From DASUXA01 sp036378155 (GTDB lineage Bacteria > Actinomycetota > Actinomycetes > Mycobacteriales > Micromonosporaceae), in contig DASUXA010000034.1 of the NCBI GenBank assembly GCA_036378155.1, positions 1-64,000 on the forward strand: a stretch of 64,000 nucleotides of DNA. Reading direction: 5' to 3'. Below the pieces are notes generated by a model. That model was not told where the DNA came from and ran no database searches. It was given only the letters and a program-made list of their open reading frames with translations. How positions within the stretch are numbered: the stretch's first letter is position 1; every line of letters starts with the position of its first letter. This document shows, one piece after another, positions 8,304 through 17,114 of this stretch. A program made the position numbers and the translations under genes.

Positions 8304-10219
8304 GACCGCTCCCCCGCGAGTACCGGCAGCAGCCGCCCGAGCGCGCTGAGCGGGAAGACCAGCCGGTACAGGTGGTAGTTGATGGAGAAGTCGGCGGGGA
8401 AGCCGGTACCGGTGAACCACGGCTCGTCCCACCCGCCGTCCGAGGTCTGGTTGTCCACCAGCCAGCGCACCCCGCGCCGCGCGGCGATGCCCTTGCCCGC
8501 CCCGGCGGCGTGCAGCGCCAGCAACGCCCAGGCGGTCTGCGAGGCGGTCGACTCGCCCTTGCCGATCCAGGACGGATCGGTGTACGAGCGGATGTCCTCA
8601 CCCCAGCCGCCGTCCGGGTTCTGATGGTCGACCAGCCACCGCACGGCGCGTCCGATCGCCGGATGGGCGCGCCCGAGCCGGGCCGCGACCAGGGCCGGGA
8701 CGACCGCGCCCGTGCCGTACACGTGGTTGACGCCCCACCGACCGAACCACGATCCGTCCGGCTCCTGATGGTTGAGCAGCCACGACACGCCCCGGCGTAC
8801 CGGTCGGCTGTCGGCCATGCCCCGCGCGCACAGCGCCTCCACGATGTGCGCCGTGACGTCGGCGCTCGGCGGGTCGATCACCTCGCCGAAGTCGCAGAAC
8901 GGCAGCCTGGTGGCGAGGACGCGGGTGTTGTCGACGTCGAACGCGCCCCACCCGCCGTCGCTGGACTGCATGCCGACCAGCCACTCCGTGGCGCGGTCCA
9001 ACGCGGCGGCGGTGGAGTCTGCGAGCGGACCGCGATTGAGGGCGAGGATCACCTCGGCGGTGTCGTCGGTGTCCGGATAGCCGTCGTTGTCGAATTCGAA
9101 CGCCCAGCCGGACGGCGCGAGGTCGGGTCGGCGTACCGACCAGTCCCCCGGTTGCCGGATCTCCTCGCCGACCAGCCACGACGTGGCCTTCGTCAGCGCC
9201 GGGTGGGCCGGGGGCAGACCGGCGTCGCGCAACGCGATCATCGCCAGCGCGGTGTCCCACACCGGCGACTGGCACGCTTCCAGCCACCGTGCCGGACCGT
9301 CCGGGGTGTCCTCGCGGACCGTGAACCGGTCCAGCCCGGTCAGCCCCGCCCGCAGCACCGGGTGGTCCAGCGGGTAGCCGAGCAGGTGCAGGGCGATCAG
9401 CGAATACACCCAGGGCGGCTGGATTCCGCCCCAGGACCCGTCCGCCTCCTGCCGCGCGACGATCCACTCGGCGGCGCGGCGCAGCGCGTTGCGGCGCACC
9501 GGACCGAGCGGTGTGCGCTCGTACCGCTTGAGCACCCGGTCCAGCCGGTACAGCCAGCCGTCCGCTCCCCGCGCCGGCTTCGCCGGCGCGGACGTCGGCG
9601 CGCCGGTACGCAACTCGGACAGGTCGACCCCGAGCGGGCGTACCGGCCGCAGCGCCCGCACGATCGACAGCGGCACGATCGTCTGCCGCGCCCAGCAGGC
9701 GAAGTCGTACACGTTCAGCGGTACCCACGGCGGCAACAGCACCACCTCGGGCGGGATCGCGGGCAACTCGTCCCAGTCCCACTGACCGAACAGCGCCAGC
9801 CACAGCCGGGTGAACACCCGCGACCGCTCGATACCGCCCTGGGCCAGCACGAACCGCCGCGCGGCGACCAGATGCGCGGCGTCCGGCGGGTCCCCGGCGA
9901 GCCGCAGCGCCGCGTACGCCTCGACCGTGGTCGACAGGTCGCCCGGTCCACCGTGGAAGGTCGCCCAGGTACCGTCGGCGCGCTGCCGGGACCTGATCCA
10001 CCGGGCAGCCTGCTCGGTGAGTTCGGCGGTACGTATCCCGAGGAACTGCCGCAGCAGCAGGTCCTCGGCATCCATCGTGACGTTGGTTTCCAGTTCGCCG
10101 CGCCAGAACCCGGCCGGGTCCTGTACCCGCAGCAGCAGGTCGGTGGCCCGGCGCACGGTGTCGGCGAGCCGGACGACCAGAGGGTCGGTGACGGCGGGGC
10201 GGCCCAGGACGTCGGTCAT
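8300..10219 (-). CDS. shc: Squalene-hopene cyclase
   Basis: 639 residues, the normal length. The DTDDTA motif near residue 385 carries the protonating Asp that starts squalene cyclisation. Several QW-type repeats follow the pattern Q-x-x-DGSWxG/DGGWG, for example QEADGSWGG, QSSDGGWGAF, QNPDGGWGED and QTSDGGWDEP. The enzyme is a monotopic membrane protein that turns squalene into hopene/hopanol. Its ATG at 10219 overlaps the stop of the polyprenyl synthase, and its own stop overlaps the hpnG-ispH start, so it is translated within the coupled operon. Confidence 0.97.
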   Translation of the reverse strand: MTDVLGRPAVTDPLVVRLADTVRRATDLLLRVQDPAGFWRGELETNVTMDAEDLLLRQFLGIRTAELTEQAARWIRSRQRADGTWATFHGGPGDLSTTVEAYAALRLAGDPPDAAHLVAARRFVLAQGGIERSRVFTRLWLALFGQWDWDELPAIPPEVVLLPPWVPLNVYDFACWARQTIVPLSIVRALRPVRPLGVDLSELRTGAPTSAPAKPARGADGWLYRLDRVLKRYERTPLGPVRRNALRRAAEWIVARQEADGSWGGIQPPWVYSLIALHLLGYPLDHPVLRAGLTGLDRFTVREDTPDGPARWLEACQSPVWDTALAMIALRDAGLPPAHPALTKATSWLVGEEIRQPGDWSVRRPDLAPSGWAFEFDNDGYPDTDDTAEVILALNRGPLADSTAAALDRATEWLVGMQSSDGGWGAFDVDNTRVLATRLPFCDFGEVIDPPSADVTAHIVEALCARGMADSRPVRRGVSWLLNHQEPDGSWFGRWGVNHVYGTGAVVPALVAARLGRAHPAIGRAVRWLVDHQNPDGGWGEDIRSYTDPSWIGKGESTASQTAWALLALHAAGAGKGIAARRGVRWLVDNQTSDGGWDEPWFTGTGFPADFSINYHLYRLVFPLSALGRLLPVLAGERS

Positions 10220-11229
10220 CAGTAGTCGCGCTCCACCACGAACGCGGCCAGCGCGTCCAGTTCGGCTCGCACGTCGCCGGGCAGGTCGAGCACGTCGAGT
10301 TCGGCGCGCGCGGCGGCGACCTCGCGGCGCGCCCGGGTCGCGGTCCACTCGCGCGCGCCCGCCGCCTCGATCAGCAGCGCCGCCATCTCGACCTCGGCCG
10401 GGGTCAGTTCGCGGCGCAGCCGGTACAGGTCGGCGAACGCGTGCCCGGGCGTGGTGCCGGAACGTTCCGCCCACACCACCGGTACCGACTTCTTGCGCGC
10501 CCGCAGGTCGGACAGCGCCGGTTTGCCGGTCACCTCGGGGCTGCCCCAGATGCCCAGCAGGTCGTCGACGAGTTGGAAAGCCAGACCCAGGTGCCGGCCG
10601 TACCCGGCGAGCCCGGCGGTCAACGCCGGCGGGGCGCCGCACAGTTCCGCCCCCAGCGAGCAGGCGCAGGAGATCAGGGCGGCGGTCTTGTGCTCCACCA
10701 TGGTCAGGCATTCGTCGATGCCGACCTCGTCACGGTCCTCGAACGCGAGGTCGGCGGACTGTCCGGCGATCAGGCGGCGTACCTCGACGTTCAGGTGGCG
10801 CACCGCGTCCGGCGCGGTCGGCTCCGGCGCGTCGGTGAGCGCCTCGTTGGCGAGGCTGAGCAACGCGTCGCCGGCGAGGATCGCCGGTCCGGCGCCGAAC
10901 ACCGCCCAGGCGGTGGCGCGGTGCCGGCGCTCCGTGTCGTGGTCCATCACGTCGTCGTGCAGCAGCGAGAAGTTGTGGACGAGTTCGACGGCGACGGCGG
11001 CGGGCAGCCCGCGTTCCGGTGCGGCGCCGGCGGCCCGCGCGGACAGCAACGCCAGCGCCGGGCGCAGCCCCTTGCCGCCCGCCGAGGCGGGTGTGCCGTC
11101 GGCGTCCCAGAAGCCGAGGTGGTACCCGCAGACCAGACGGGTGCGCGGGTCGAGCCGGTCCAGCAACTCGCGGATACGGTCGCTGACCATGGTGCGCACC
11201 TGCGCCATGCGGTCGGCGGCGACGGTCAT
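10219..11229 (-). CDS. Polyprenyl diphosphate synthase
   Basis: 336 residues. The first aspartate-rich motif is HDDVMD (D92, D93, D96). The second is VDDLLG near 221-226, where the usual last Asp is Gly, a variant seen in actinobacterial members as I recall them. The downstream basic patch RARKKS is also typical. The enzyme condenses IPP with allylic diphosphates; inside a hopanoid operon it most likely makes farnesyl diphosphate for HpnC/HpnD, though a longer product cannot be excluded. ATG 11229 has GGAGG nearby and overlaps the hpnE stop. Confidence 0.9.
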   Translation of the reverse strand: MTVAADRMAQVRTMVSDRIRELLDRLDPRTRLVCGYHLGFWDADGTPASAGGKGLRPALALLSARAAGAAPERGLPAAVAVELVHNFSLLHDDVMDHDTERRHRATAWAVFGAGPAILAGDALLSLANEALTDAPEPTAPDAVRHLNVEVRRLIAGQSADLAFEDRDEVGIDECLTMVEHKTAALISCACSLGAELCGAPPALTAGLAGYGRHLGLAFQLVDDLLGIWGSPEVTGKPALSDLRARKKSVPVVWAERSGTTPGHAFADLYRLRRELTPAEVEMAALLIEAAGAREWTATRARREVAAARAELDVLDLPGDVRAELDALAAFVVERDY

Positions 11230-12584
11230 GGGATCGCCTCCCTCTCGGCGTGGCGGGAGCCGAGGTGGGCGCGCACGACGTCGGCGGCTTGCCGGCCGCT
11301 GCGTACCGCGCCCTCCATCGTGTCCGGCCATCCGGTGTCGGTCCAGGCACCGGCGAGCGCCAGCCCGGGCAGCCGGGTCGCGGCGGGCGGTCGGTACCGG
11401 CGGGTGCCCGGTGCCTGGCGGAATGTGGCTCTCGGCTCGCGGGTGACGAAGACGTCGAGTATCTGTGCCCGCCGCGCGGTCGGGAACAGGTCCGCCAGCG
11501 CGGCGGTGAACACCTCGGCGAGTTCGCCCGCCGGGCGGCTGATCAGGTCGTCGGCGGCGGACAGCGGCAGCACCAGGTACTGCCCGTCGCCGGGTGCCTC
11601 GCCCGCCCCGTCGAACACCCACTGGGCGGGGGTGTCGACGGCGGCGGCGAACGCCAGGTCGGTGACTGTCCGGTCGTACACGACGTGCACGTTGACGATG
11701 GGCGACTCGCCGAGCCGCCGCCACTGGTCACGGTCGGGCGCGGCGGCGAGCGGTACCAGTCGCGCGGCGGCCGGGTGAGGCACGGCGAGCACCACGGCGT
11801 CCACGCTCAGCACGCCGTCGCCGGTGACGACCCGGTAGCCCCCGCTGTCGCCCCCGCCGTCGGGCTCGACCGCGACCGCCCTGGTCCGGGTACGCACGTC
11901 GACGCCGAGCCGGGTCAGTAGCGCCTCGGCCGGCATGCCGTGCAGGTCGAGCAGCGGTACCAGCGGACGCCCGATGTCACCGGCGTCGGCGCGGTCCAGC
12001 AGCCCGGTACGGAACACCCGGGCCGCCAGCGCCATCGAGGCGTGCTCCGGCGCGATGTTCAGCGCGGCGACCGTGATCAGCCGCCACAGCCGGGCAACCG
12101 CGGCGCCGCGCTGGCCGTGCGCGGCGAGCCAGTCGCCGAACGCCGTCGCGTCGGTCGCCGGATCGTCCGGGTCGACGTCGCGCAGCGCGGCGGCCGCCGC
12201 CGCGGCGCGCAGCCGTTCGGTCGGGCTCAGCAGGGTGTACCGCGCCAGCCCGGGCAGCAGGTGCAGCGGGGCGGGCAGGTCGGCGCGGCGCAGCGTGACC
12301 GGACGCGCGCCGGGGCGCAGTACCGGCAGAGTGAGCCGGTCCTGCATCGCGGTGTGCCGGGCGGTGCCCAGCCGGTCCAGCAGCGCCCGGTACTCGGTGT
12401 AGCAGCGCAGGAAGACGTGCTGTCCGGTGTCGACGGTGCGCTCTCCGCGCCGGAAGGAGTAGGTCGCCCCGCCCAGCCGGGGTCGCGCCTCCATGACGGT
12501 GACCTGGTGACCGGCGTCGACCAGGGCGAGCGCCGCGGAGATACCGGCGAGTCCGCCGCCGACCACGCACACCCGGTCGTTCAT
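11226..12584 (-). CDS. hpnE: Hydroxysqualene dehydroxylase HpnE (FAD-dependent)
   Basis: 452 residues. A Rossmann FAD motif, VVGGGLAGI, spans residues 7-15, then EARPRLGG. At the C-terminus LALAGAWTDTGWPDTMEGAVRSG is the FAD-contacting region of phytoene-desaturase-like flavoproteins. In the HpnCDE route HpnE reduces hydroxysqualene to squalene. It lies between hpnD and the polyprenyl synthase with 4-base overlaps at both ends. The order hpnC-hpnD-hpnE is that of other actinobacterial hopanoid loci. Confidence 0.93.
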   Translation of the reverse strand: MNDRVCVVGGGLAGISAALALVDAGHQVTVMEARPRLGGATYSFRRGERTVDTGQHVFLRCYTEYRALLDRLGTARHTAMQDRLTLPVLRPGARPVTLRRADLPAPLHLLPGLARYTLLSPTERLRAAAAAAALRDVDPDDPATDATAFGDWLAAHGQRGAAVARLWRLITVAALNIAPEHASMALAARVFRTGLLDRADAGDIGRPLVPLLDLHGMPAEALLTRLGVDVRTRTRAVAVEPDGGGDSGGYRVVTGDGVLSVDAVVLAVPHPAAARLVPLAAAPDRDQWRRLGESPIVNVHVVYDRTVTDLAFAAAVDTPAQWVFDGAGEAPGDGQYLVLPLSAADDLISRPAGELAEVFTAALADLFPTARRAQILDVFVTREPRATFRQAPGTRRYRPPAATRLPGLALAGAWTDTGWPDTMEGAVRSGRQAADVVRAHLGSRHAEREAIP

Positions 12585-13468
12585 GCGCTCCTCCGCACCA
12601 GGGCGCGCGCCGCCACGTACGCCTTCTCCCGACCCGGCAACGACAGTCGGGCGCGGGTCACCCCGAGCGGGTCGTCGTGGATGCGGTCCAGCAGCCGGTG
12701 GTAGATGCCCGCCATCGCGGCGGTACACGCGGCGCTGCGCCCGTCCAGCAGGGCGAGCAGCCGCAGGCCCTGCCGGTACCACCGCTCGGCGCGCTCCGCC
12801 TCGAAGCGGATCAGCGCGGCGAGCCGGTCGGGCGGGTCGGTGAAGCCGTACCGTCCGGGTTCCAGCCGGCAGCCGAATCGGCGCAGGTCCTCAGCCGGCA
12901 GGTACACCCGACCGTTGAGCCGGTCTTCGCGCACGTCGCGCAGGATGTTGGTGAGTTGCAGCGCGACGCCGAGGGAGTCGGCGAGGCGGCTGGCGCGGTC
13001 CGGGTCGGCGCTGCCGAACACGCCGAGGGACAGCCGCCCGATCGACCCCGCCACGCACCGGCAGTACCAGACCAGCGCGTCGAAGTCGTCGTACCGGGTG
13101 GCGCGGACGTCGGCGAGGCAGCCGGCGACGAGTTCCTGGAACGCGCCGAGCGGGACGGGGCGACGCCGGGCGGCGTCGGCGAGCGCGGTGAGCACCGGGT
13201 CACCCGGTACCGCGACCGGCGCCCGACCCGCCTGGGCTTCCACCTTGCGCAGTTCGGCGCCCGCCTGTTCGAGCAGGATCTGCTTGTCGGCGGTGGGCAG
13301 GTCGCCGTCGCCGATGTCGTCGATCCGCCTCGCCACGGCGTACACGGCGGACAGTGCGCGCCGTTTGACCGGCGGCAGCAACCGGATGCCGTAGGAGAAG
13401 TTGCGCGCCTCGCGACGGACCACGTCCTCGCAGTACCGGTACGCCAGGTCCAGGTCTGTTGTGGTCAT
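12581..13468 (-). CDS. hpnD: Presqualene diphosphate synthase HpnD
   Basis: 295 residues of the squalene/phytoene synthase fold. RRIDDIGDG near residues 47-55 is the first aspartate-rich diphosphate-binding motif, and NILRDVREDRLNGRVYLP near 170 is the second. Head-to-head condensation of two farnesyl diphosphates gives presqualene diphosphate. HpnD is told from HpnC by the intact RDVxED second motif and its place next to hpnE. Its start at ATG 13468 overlaps the hpnC stop. Confidence 0.93.
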   Translation of the reverse strand: MTTTDLDLAYRYCEDVVRREARNFSYGIRLLPPVKRRALSAVYAVARRIDDIGDGDLPTADKQILLEQAGAELRKVEAQAGRAPVAVPGDPVLTALADAARRRPVPLGAFQELVAGCLADVRATRYDDFDALVWYCRCVAGSIGRLSLGVFGSADPDRASRLADSLGVALQLTNILRDVREDRLNGRVYLPAEDLRRFGCRLEPGRYGFTDPPDRLAALIRFEAERAERWYRQGLRLLALLDGRSAACTAAMAGIYHRLLDRIHDDPLGVTRARLSLPGREKAYVAARALVRRSA

Positions 13469-14301
13469 CCGGCGCTCCGCACGGTCGCCCGCAGCCAGGC
13501 GGCGAAGATCTGGCGCTTGCCGGCGCGTGGTGGACCGGGCAGCGGGTCGTACCCGGCGCGCTCCAGCGCGTCCAGGGCGGCGCGTCCACCGGCGACGTAC
13601 CCGCCGACCGCCAGTCGCGCCCAGCCGGTCAGCGTGGCGACCAGGGGCGCGCCGGATTCCAGGAACGCCCGGGCGCGCTCGGCTTCGAACGCGACCAGGT
13701 GGCGTAGTGCCTGTCCGGCGTGGGGACGGTCCAGGTCGCTGGGCGCGACGCCGAACCGGTCGACGTCCTCCTTGGGCAGGTACAGCCGCCCGCGCCGCCA
13801 GTCCTGCCGGACGTCCTGCAGATGCTCGATGATCTGCAGCGCGGTACAGATCCAGTTGGACAGCGCGATGCGCTCCGGTGTCGCCTGTCCGAACACGCCC
13901 AGCACGAGTTCGCCGACCGGGTCGGCGGAATGCTGGCAGTACTCCAGCAGCTGCTCGAACGTGCCGTACCGGGTGGTGATCTGGTCCATCCGGTTGGCCT
14001 CGACGAGCCGCAGCAGCGGCTCGATCGGCAGATCGCACGCCGCGACGGTGCCGGCGAGTCCGTCCAGGACGGGATGATCGGCGGCGTCGCCGCGGTACAG
14101 GGCCCGCAGCCGCGTCTCGAACTCGTCCAGCGCCGCCAGCCGGTCCTCGGGCCCGGTCAGCCCCGGCTGCGGCTCGTCGCCGAGGTCGTCGAGGAATCGC
14201 GCGTACCGGTACAGGGCGAGCAGGTGACGCCGGGTGTCGGCGGGTAGCACGCGCAGCGCGACGGGGAAGTTCTCCCCGCGCGGTCCCGGATGCGACGTCA
14301 T
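13465..14301 (-). CDS. hpnC: Hydroxysqualene synthase HpnC
   Basis: 278 residues, squalene/phytoene synthase fold with YARFLDDLGDE near residues 33-43 and QDVRQDWRRGRLYLP near 150. HpnC turns presqualene diphosphate into hydroxysqualene. It is the first gene of the seven-gene hopanoid operon. GGGGAG lies about 8 bases before ATG 14301. The 121-bp gap to the DUF1508-like gene must hold either its promoter or readthrough sequence; no clear promoter was seen. Confidence 0.93.
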   Translation of the reverse strand: MTSHPGPRGENFPVALRVLPADTRRHLLALYRYARFLDDLGDEPQPGLTGPEDRLAALDEFETRLRALYRGDAADHPVLDGLAGTVAACDLPIEPLLRLVEANRMDQITTRYGTFEQLLEYCQHSADPVGELVLGVFGQATPERIALSNWICTALQIIEHLQDVRQDWRRGRLYLPKEDVDRFGVAPSDLDRPHAGQALRHLVAFEAERARAFLESGAPLVATLTGWARLAVGGYVAGGRAALDALERAGYDPLPGPPRAGKRQIFAAWLRATVRSAG

Positions 14302-14395
14302 CAGTGCTCCCCGCGACGTGGTGGAAACGGTGCGCCGAGGCATTGCCCGGCACAGGTGGTGACGAACTTTCCAACGCCCGCGAATGTCTCCGGGT

Positions 14396-14414
14396 GCGCC
14401 CCGCGACGGGGCGC
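14396..14414 (-). terminator. Hairpin after the DUF1508-like gene
   Basis: GCGCCCCG and CGGGGCGC form an 8-bp stem around a 3-base loop, 9 bases past the stop of the small gene and about 95 bases before hpnC. No T-run. It may separate the small gene from the hopanoid operon. Confidence 0.4.
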
Positions 14415-14422
14415 GGTCGCGC

Positions 14423-14746
14423 TCACCGCGGGCCGGTGACCCCCGCCAGGGTCCGCTGGGCGGTGAGCAGCGCGGCTCCGCAACTGCGGGCGTCGAGGAA
14501 CGCGGTGGCCGACTCGGCGAGCGGATGCCCGTCGGCGTCCCACAACCGCCACCGCCAGCGCCCGTCGGGCTGCTGGATCGCGGTCATGGCGTGCAGCGGC
14601 GCGACGTTGAGCGCGGCCGCCGCGGCGCGGCACGCCTCCTCGTCGGGGAACTCGCGCGCGGCGCGGGCGATCGCGCTGTCCTGCGTCGCCGCCGAGTGCA
14701 CCAGCCAGCGGTACCGCTCGCCGGTCCTGACCACGGTCACCTCCAC
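14423..14746 (-). CDS. Small DUF1508/YegP-like protein
   Basis: 107 residues from GTG 14746, chosen because AAAGGAGG ends 7 bases upstream; longer readings lack such a site. Two similar halves are visible. Each has an aromatic strand (YRWLVHSA and WRWRLWDADG), a polar turn and a helix with AxxxAA, the second being the FLDARSCGAALL segment. This is the duplicated pattern of YegP/DUF1508 proteins, for which no enzymatic role is established. It sits upstream of hpnC on the same strand, but the hairpin between them suggests separate transcription. Confidence 0.65.
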   Translation of the reverse strand: MEVTVVRTGERYRWLVHSAATQDSAIARAAREFPDEEACRAAAAALNVAPLHAMTAIQQPDGRWRWRLWDADGHPLAESATAFLDARSCGAALLTAQRTLAGVTGPR

Positions 14747-14885
14747 TTGCCTGCCTCCTTTCGAGCGGCCCGGTCCGCGACCTGTCACCAGCACCATACC
14801 GGCGGAAACAATCGCGAGTCGGTCATTCGGTACGATCGGCTACGGTCGCCGTCCACCGCGGCGACCGCGCCCGAGCAGGCGACGG

Positions 14886-16700
14886 TCACCCGCTGTCGTC
14901 GCTGCGCCCGGTCTGGGCGCGCCGACCCGTCGGTCCGGTACCGCTGCGCAGCCCGAACGCGGTGCTCACCAGTTGCAGGTGGGACAGTGCCTGCGGGAAG
15001 TTGCCCACCTGACGCCGGGCGTGCACGTCGTACTCCTCGGACAGCAGCCCGACGTCGTTGGCGAGACCGAGCAGGCGCTCGAAGGTGCCCTTGGCGTCGT
15101 CCACCCGTCCCAGCAGCAGATAGTTGTCGGCCAGCCAGTAGGTACACGCCAGGAACGCCCCCTCCCCCGGCGGCAGCCCGTCGACCTGCCGGGTGTCGTC
15201 CTGGCTGTACCGCTGGACGAACCCGTCGCGCAGCAGTTCCCGCTCGATCGCGGCGACCGTCCCCTTGACCCGTTCGTCGTGGGCGGGCAGGAAACCGACC
15301 GGTGCGATCAGCAGGGTCGCCGCGTCCAGGGACTTCGATCCGTAGTACCGGGTGAAGGTCTGCCGCTCGCGGTCGTACCCCTTCTCGCACACCTCGTCGA
15401 AGATCTCCTGACGCAGCGCGCGCCACCGGTCGGCCGGTCCGTCCAGTCCGAAGTGCTCGGTCGCCTTGATCGCCCGGTCCACCGCGACCCACGCCATCAC
15501 CTTGGAGTGGGTGAAGTCGCGGCGGTCGCCGCGTACCTCCCAGATGCCGTCGTCCGGGTCCTGCCAGTGCGACTCGAGGAAGTCCAGCAGTACCCGCTGC
15601 ACCTGCCAGGCGTCGTCGCTGGGTTGCAGACCCGAGCACCGCGCCTGGTGCAGCGCGTCCATCAGCTCGCCGTACACGTCCAGCTGGAACTGTCCGCTCG
15701 CGGCGTTGCCGATCCGCACCGGGCTCGCGCCCTGGTACCCGCTCAGCCAGTCGACCTGCAACTCGGTGAGCCGACGCTCCCCGTCGATGCCGTACATGAT
15801 CTGCATCTGCTCCGGTCGCCCCGCCAGAGCCCGCAGCAGCCACTCCCGCCACGCCTTCGCCGCCTGGGTGTACCCCGCCTCCATGAGCACCAGCAGCGTG
15901 TACGTGGCGTCCCGGATCCAGCAGTACCGGTAGTCCCAGTTGCGCACCCCGCCCAGCTTCTCCGGCAGCGAGGTGGTCAGCGCCGCGACGATGCCGCCGC
16001 TGGGCGCGTAGGTGAGCGCCTTGAGCGTGATCAGCGAACGGACCACCTGGTCGCGGTACGGACCCTGGTAGGAGCAGTCGGCGGACCAGTCCCGCCACCA
16101 CTGCTCGGTGCTGTCCAGGGCGGTGCGGTCCGGGCCGGCGACGCGGTCCTGCCGCGGACCGGTCCACGCCATCCGCAGCCCGACCCGGTCGCCGGCGTTC
16201 ACCTCGAACTCGGCGACCACCGTTTCGTCGTGCACGTCCAGCGGTACGTCCGCGTCGACGGCGAGGGTGTCCGGACCGGCGACCGCGTACAACCGGTCGC
16301 CGTCGCGCCGTATCCACGGCACCACATGCCCGTAGTCGAAGCGGGGGCGCAACTCGCAGCGCATCCGGACCCGACCGGACACCCCCTCGACGCGGCGTAC
16401 CACGTCCGGGTGGCGCTGCCGTACCGGCATGCAGTCCACCACCCGGACCACCCCGTCGGGACCCTGGAACTCGGTCTCCAGCACCAGCGTGTCCCCCCGG
16501 TACCGGCGGGTCGCCCGGTACCCGTCGCCCGCCGGCGCGAGCAGCCACCTGCCGTTCTCCGGCTCGCCGAGCAGCGCGGCGAAGCACGCCCCGGAGTCGA
16601 ACCGGGGCAGGCACAGCCAGTCGATCGACCCGTCCCGGCCGACCAGCGCCCCGGTGTGCAGGTCACCGATGAACGCGTAGTCCTCCAGCGGCAGCGGCAT
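14886..16700 (-). CDS. Glycoside hydrolase family 15 protein (glucoamylase/trehalase-like)
   Basis: 604 residues. It opens with YAFIGDLHTGALVGRDGSIDW-type sequence, the N-terminal beta-sandwich of bacterial GH15 enzymes. The (alpha/alpha)6 barrel carries RNWDYRYCWIRDA near residue 255 and LLSEEYD near 555, the expected regions for the general acid and base. There is no signal peptide, so it acts in the cytosol. Actinobacterial members of this type include trehalases, and others act on alpha-glucans; the sequence does not decide between them. It is the last gene of an operon, 11 bases after the ASRT homologue. Confidence 0.85.
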   Translation of the reverse strand: MPLPLEDYAFIGDLHTGALVGRDGSIDWLCLPRFDSGACFAALLGEPENGRWLLAPAGDGYRATRRYRGDTLVLETEFQGPDGVVRVVDCMPVRQRHPDVVRRVEGVSGRVRMRCELRPRFDYGHVVPWIRRDGDRLYAVAGPDTLAVDADVPLDVHDETVVAEFEVNAGDRVGLRMAWTGPRQDRVAGPDRTALDSTEQWWRDWSADCSYQGPYRDQVVRSLITLKALTYAPSGGIVAALTTSLPEKLGGVRNWDYRYCWIRDATYTLLVLMEAGYTQAAKAWREWLLRALAGRPEQMQIMYGIDGERRLTELQVDWLSGYQGASPVRIGNAASGQFQLDVYGELMDALHQARCSGLQPSDDAWQVQRVLLDFLESHWQDPDDGIWEVRGDRRDFTHSKVMAWVAVDRAIKATEHFGLDGPADRWRALRQEIFDEVCEKGYDRERQTFTRYYGSKSLDAATLLIAPVGFLPAHDERVKGTVAAIERELLRDGFVQRYSQDDTRQVDGLPPGEGAFLACTYWLADNYLLLGRVDDAKGTFERLLGLANDVGLLSEEYDVHARRQVGNFPQALSHLQLVSTAFGLRSGTGPTGRRAQTGRSDDSG

Positions 16701-16711
16701 GCGGCCCCCCG

Positions 16712-17086
16712 TCACGCCGGGTACGCGATGGTGGTCAGCAGCGCGTTCGCGTCCTGGCGCGAGTCGAGCCGGGTGTGCTGCGCGACGATCGGCACGTCGC
16801 TTCGGATCACGCTGGCGTAGTCGGTGTCGCGCGGAACCGGCTCGGGGTCGGTCAGGTCGTTGAAGCGCTGGTGCAGGGTGCGCCGGGCGGGCACGGTCAC
16901 CCGGTACGGGCCGACCGGTTCCCGGTCCTTGAAGTACACGGTGATCTCGACGTGCGCGTCGGTGTCGCCGGTGTTGAGCATGCACACCGTCTCGTGGCTG
17001 AGCATCTGCGGCTGCGGGCCGTTCGACTGCGACGGGATGTACCCCTCGGCGATCACCCACGTGGTCTGTCCGATGGCGGCGGCCAT
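16712..17086 (-). CDS. Anabaena sensory rhodopsin transducer (ASRT) family protein
   Basis: 124 residues, almost collinear with the ASRT family (PF07100): IAEGYIP, LSHETVCMLNTGD, AHVEITVYFKD, VGPYRVTVPARRT, FNDLTDP and QHTRLDSRQ are family hallmarks. In Anabaena the protein is a soluble beta-sandwich tetramer that partners a sensory rhodopsin and can bind DNA. Most family members occur without a rhodopsin and are thought to bind small molecules. No rhodopsin gene is in this window. GGAAAGGA lies upstream of ATG 17086. It is 28 bases after the FAD/Fe-S dehydrogenase and 11 bases before GH15, so it belongs to a central-carbon operon. Confidence 0.9.
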   Translation of the reverse strand: MAAAIGQTTWVIAEGYIPSQSNGPQPQMLSHETVCMLNTGDTDAHVEITVYFKDREPVGPYRVTVPARRTLHQRFNDLTDPEPVPRDTDYASVIRSDVPIVAQHTRLDSRQDANALLTTIAYPA

Positions 17087-17114
17087 GTGTGTCCTTTCCG
17101 GTGACGAAGACGGT

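Noticed and set aside
10219..11229. DDLLG second motif as evidence of an inactive prenyl synthase
   Set aside because: Both Asp residues that matter most are present and the FARM motif is complete; related active-looking actinobacterial proteins share the variant as far as I recall.
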